This document shows positions 61,767-64,000 of a DNA stretch of 64,000 bases, piece after piece. Both the position numbers and the translations under genes were made by a program. The notes beneath the pieces were generated by a model. It searched no databases. It was given only the letters and a program-made list of their open reading frames with translations, and was not told the origin of the DNA. Position 1 is the stretch's first letter, and every line of letters starts with the position of its first letter. This DNA comes from Pseudomonas nitroreducens (GTDB lineage Bacteria > Pseudomonadota > Gammaproteobacteria > Pseudomonadales > Pseudomonadaceae): the NCBI RefSeq assembly GCF_024170165.1, contig NZ_JALJXP010000001.1:806001-870000 (forward strand), written 5' to 3'.

Positions 61767-63620
<1,854 letters not shown>

Positions 63621-63698
63621 AACACCCTATCCACTGAAGGTCTTGGCGGGCTGAAATAAGCCGAGGATTATACCAGATTCGAGGCTTCAGGCGCCAGT

Positions 63699-64000
63699 TC
63701 AGCTCTGGCTGCCTGTTGAAGAGGGGGTGCTGTAGTGCTCCCGCAGTAACGCTTTCTCTTCGTCGGTCAGTTCACTGGGATTCTTTCGCAGCACGCTGTG
63801 CAGGCGGGCTTCGCGGCTGCTGTGCAGTTGGTTGTGTGCAAGTGTAGTAATGGTGTCGACGAACTGCTTTTCAAGATTGCCGTCGTCGATCAGCCATTCT
63901 TTCCCCGCCAGCACCTGCAGCAGGCGCCCCTGGGGAGTTCCGTGCCAGCGCGCGATGAGGTGCATCGAGCTCTGTTTCGGATTCTTCTGCAACGCTTCGA
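63699..64000 (-). CDS. dnaG: DNA primase, C-terminal end (cut by window)
   Basis: The last ~100 residues of DnaG: EALQKNPKQSSMHLIARWHG, QGRLLQVLAGKEWLIDDGNL and the DnaB-helicase-interacting helical tail TDEEKALLREHYSTPSSTGS. The 5' part lies beyond base 64000. Identification rests on the C-terminal sequence and on its position 78 bp upstream of rpoD, the universal arrangement in gammaproteobacteria. Confidence 0.88.
   Translation of the reverse strand, partial: EALQKNPKQSSMHLIARWHGTPQGRLLQVLAGKEWLIDDGNLEKQFVDTITTLAHNQLHSSREARLHSVLRKNPSELTDEEKALLREHYSTPSSTGSQS

Overview
The window is a 64 kb stretch of high-GC gammaproteobacterial chromosome, almost certainly a Pseudomonas of the P. aeruginosa group. 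This rests on recognisable gene content: creBCD, the fiuI-fiuR-fiuA ferrichrome system, glcB, rarD/srkA, bioBFHCD, PsrA-type fadE genes, the RsmY small RNA, rmcA-type GGDEF/EAL protein, rpoD and the end of dnaG. Gene order resembles the P. aeruginosa PA0462-PA0577 region as I remember it, with rearrangements. That comparison is from memory and was not computed.

Layout. 1-5.2 kb: end of a DHA2 efflux pump (truncated by the window edge), two tandem DUF2780 secreted proteins, a PlsC-type acyltransferase, an HD-GYP protein and a retropepsin-like periplasmic protein. 5.3-9.6 kb: creB-creC-creD and small membrane genes. 9.6-12.2 kb: GST, a Vgb-like propeller, a PP2C-like phosphatase. 12.4-16.7 kb: fiuA, fiuR, fiuI with a Fur-box-like site. 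16.8-21.3 kb: second GST, LysR regulator with a divergent hydrolase, NCS1 permease. 21.3-25.4 kb: malate synthase G, GNAT, two-ACT-domain protein, then a 650-bp gene-free stretch rich in DnaA-box-like sequences. 25.4-30 kb: rarD, srkA, a truncated ModA-like protein, a ModE regulator, comF and a small membrane protein. 30.1-35.0 kb: the biotin operon bioB-F-H-C-D. 35.1-42.9 kb: a mini flagellar-rod-like protein and three acyl-CoA dehydrogenase paralogues, with a PsrA box at the first and a GGDEF gene inserted between the first and second. 42.9-43.1 kb: rsmY with a perfect GacA upstream activating sequence. 43.2-48.4 kb: LysR regulator, PhoX-family phosphatase, an Anr/FNR paralogue lacking one cluster cysteine, a COG4705 membrane protein. 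48.4-51.8 kb: a gamma-glutamyl-polyamine catabolic operon (oxidase, HTH-cupin regulator, glutamine-synthetase-like ligase) with a promoter embedded in a 50-bp palindrome. 52.1-56.5 kb: PMP3 peptide, a PAS chemoreceptor translationally coupled to a globin-coupled GGDEF-EAL protein, and a small Cys-containing protein. 56.9-58 kb: a BRO-N protein beside a CAU tRNA, within nested inverted repeats. 58-64 kb: rmcA-like gene, rpoD, end of dnaG.

Themes. Several modules are signal-transducing: c-di-GMP turnover (HD-GYP, membrane GGDEF, globin GGDEF-EAL, RmcA-like), oxygen/redox sensing (globin, Anr-like, PAS chemoreceptor) and Gac/Rsm (rsmY). Metabolic modules cover biotin, fatty-acid beta-oxidation, glyoxylate use and polyamine catabolism. 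The intergenic regions are heavily seeded with at least four families of short palindromic repeats, including two insertions inside the biotin operon and one whose arm supplies the creC stop codon. There is no prophage, IS, CRISPR or rRNA operon. All functions are read from sequence and family knowledge; no searches were run.
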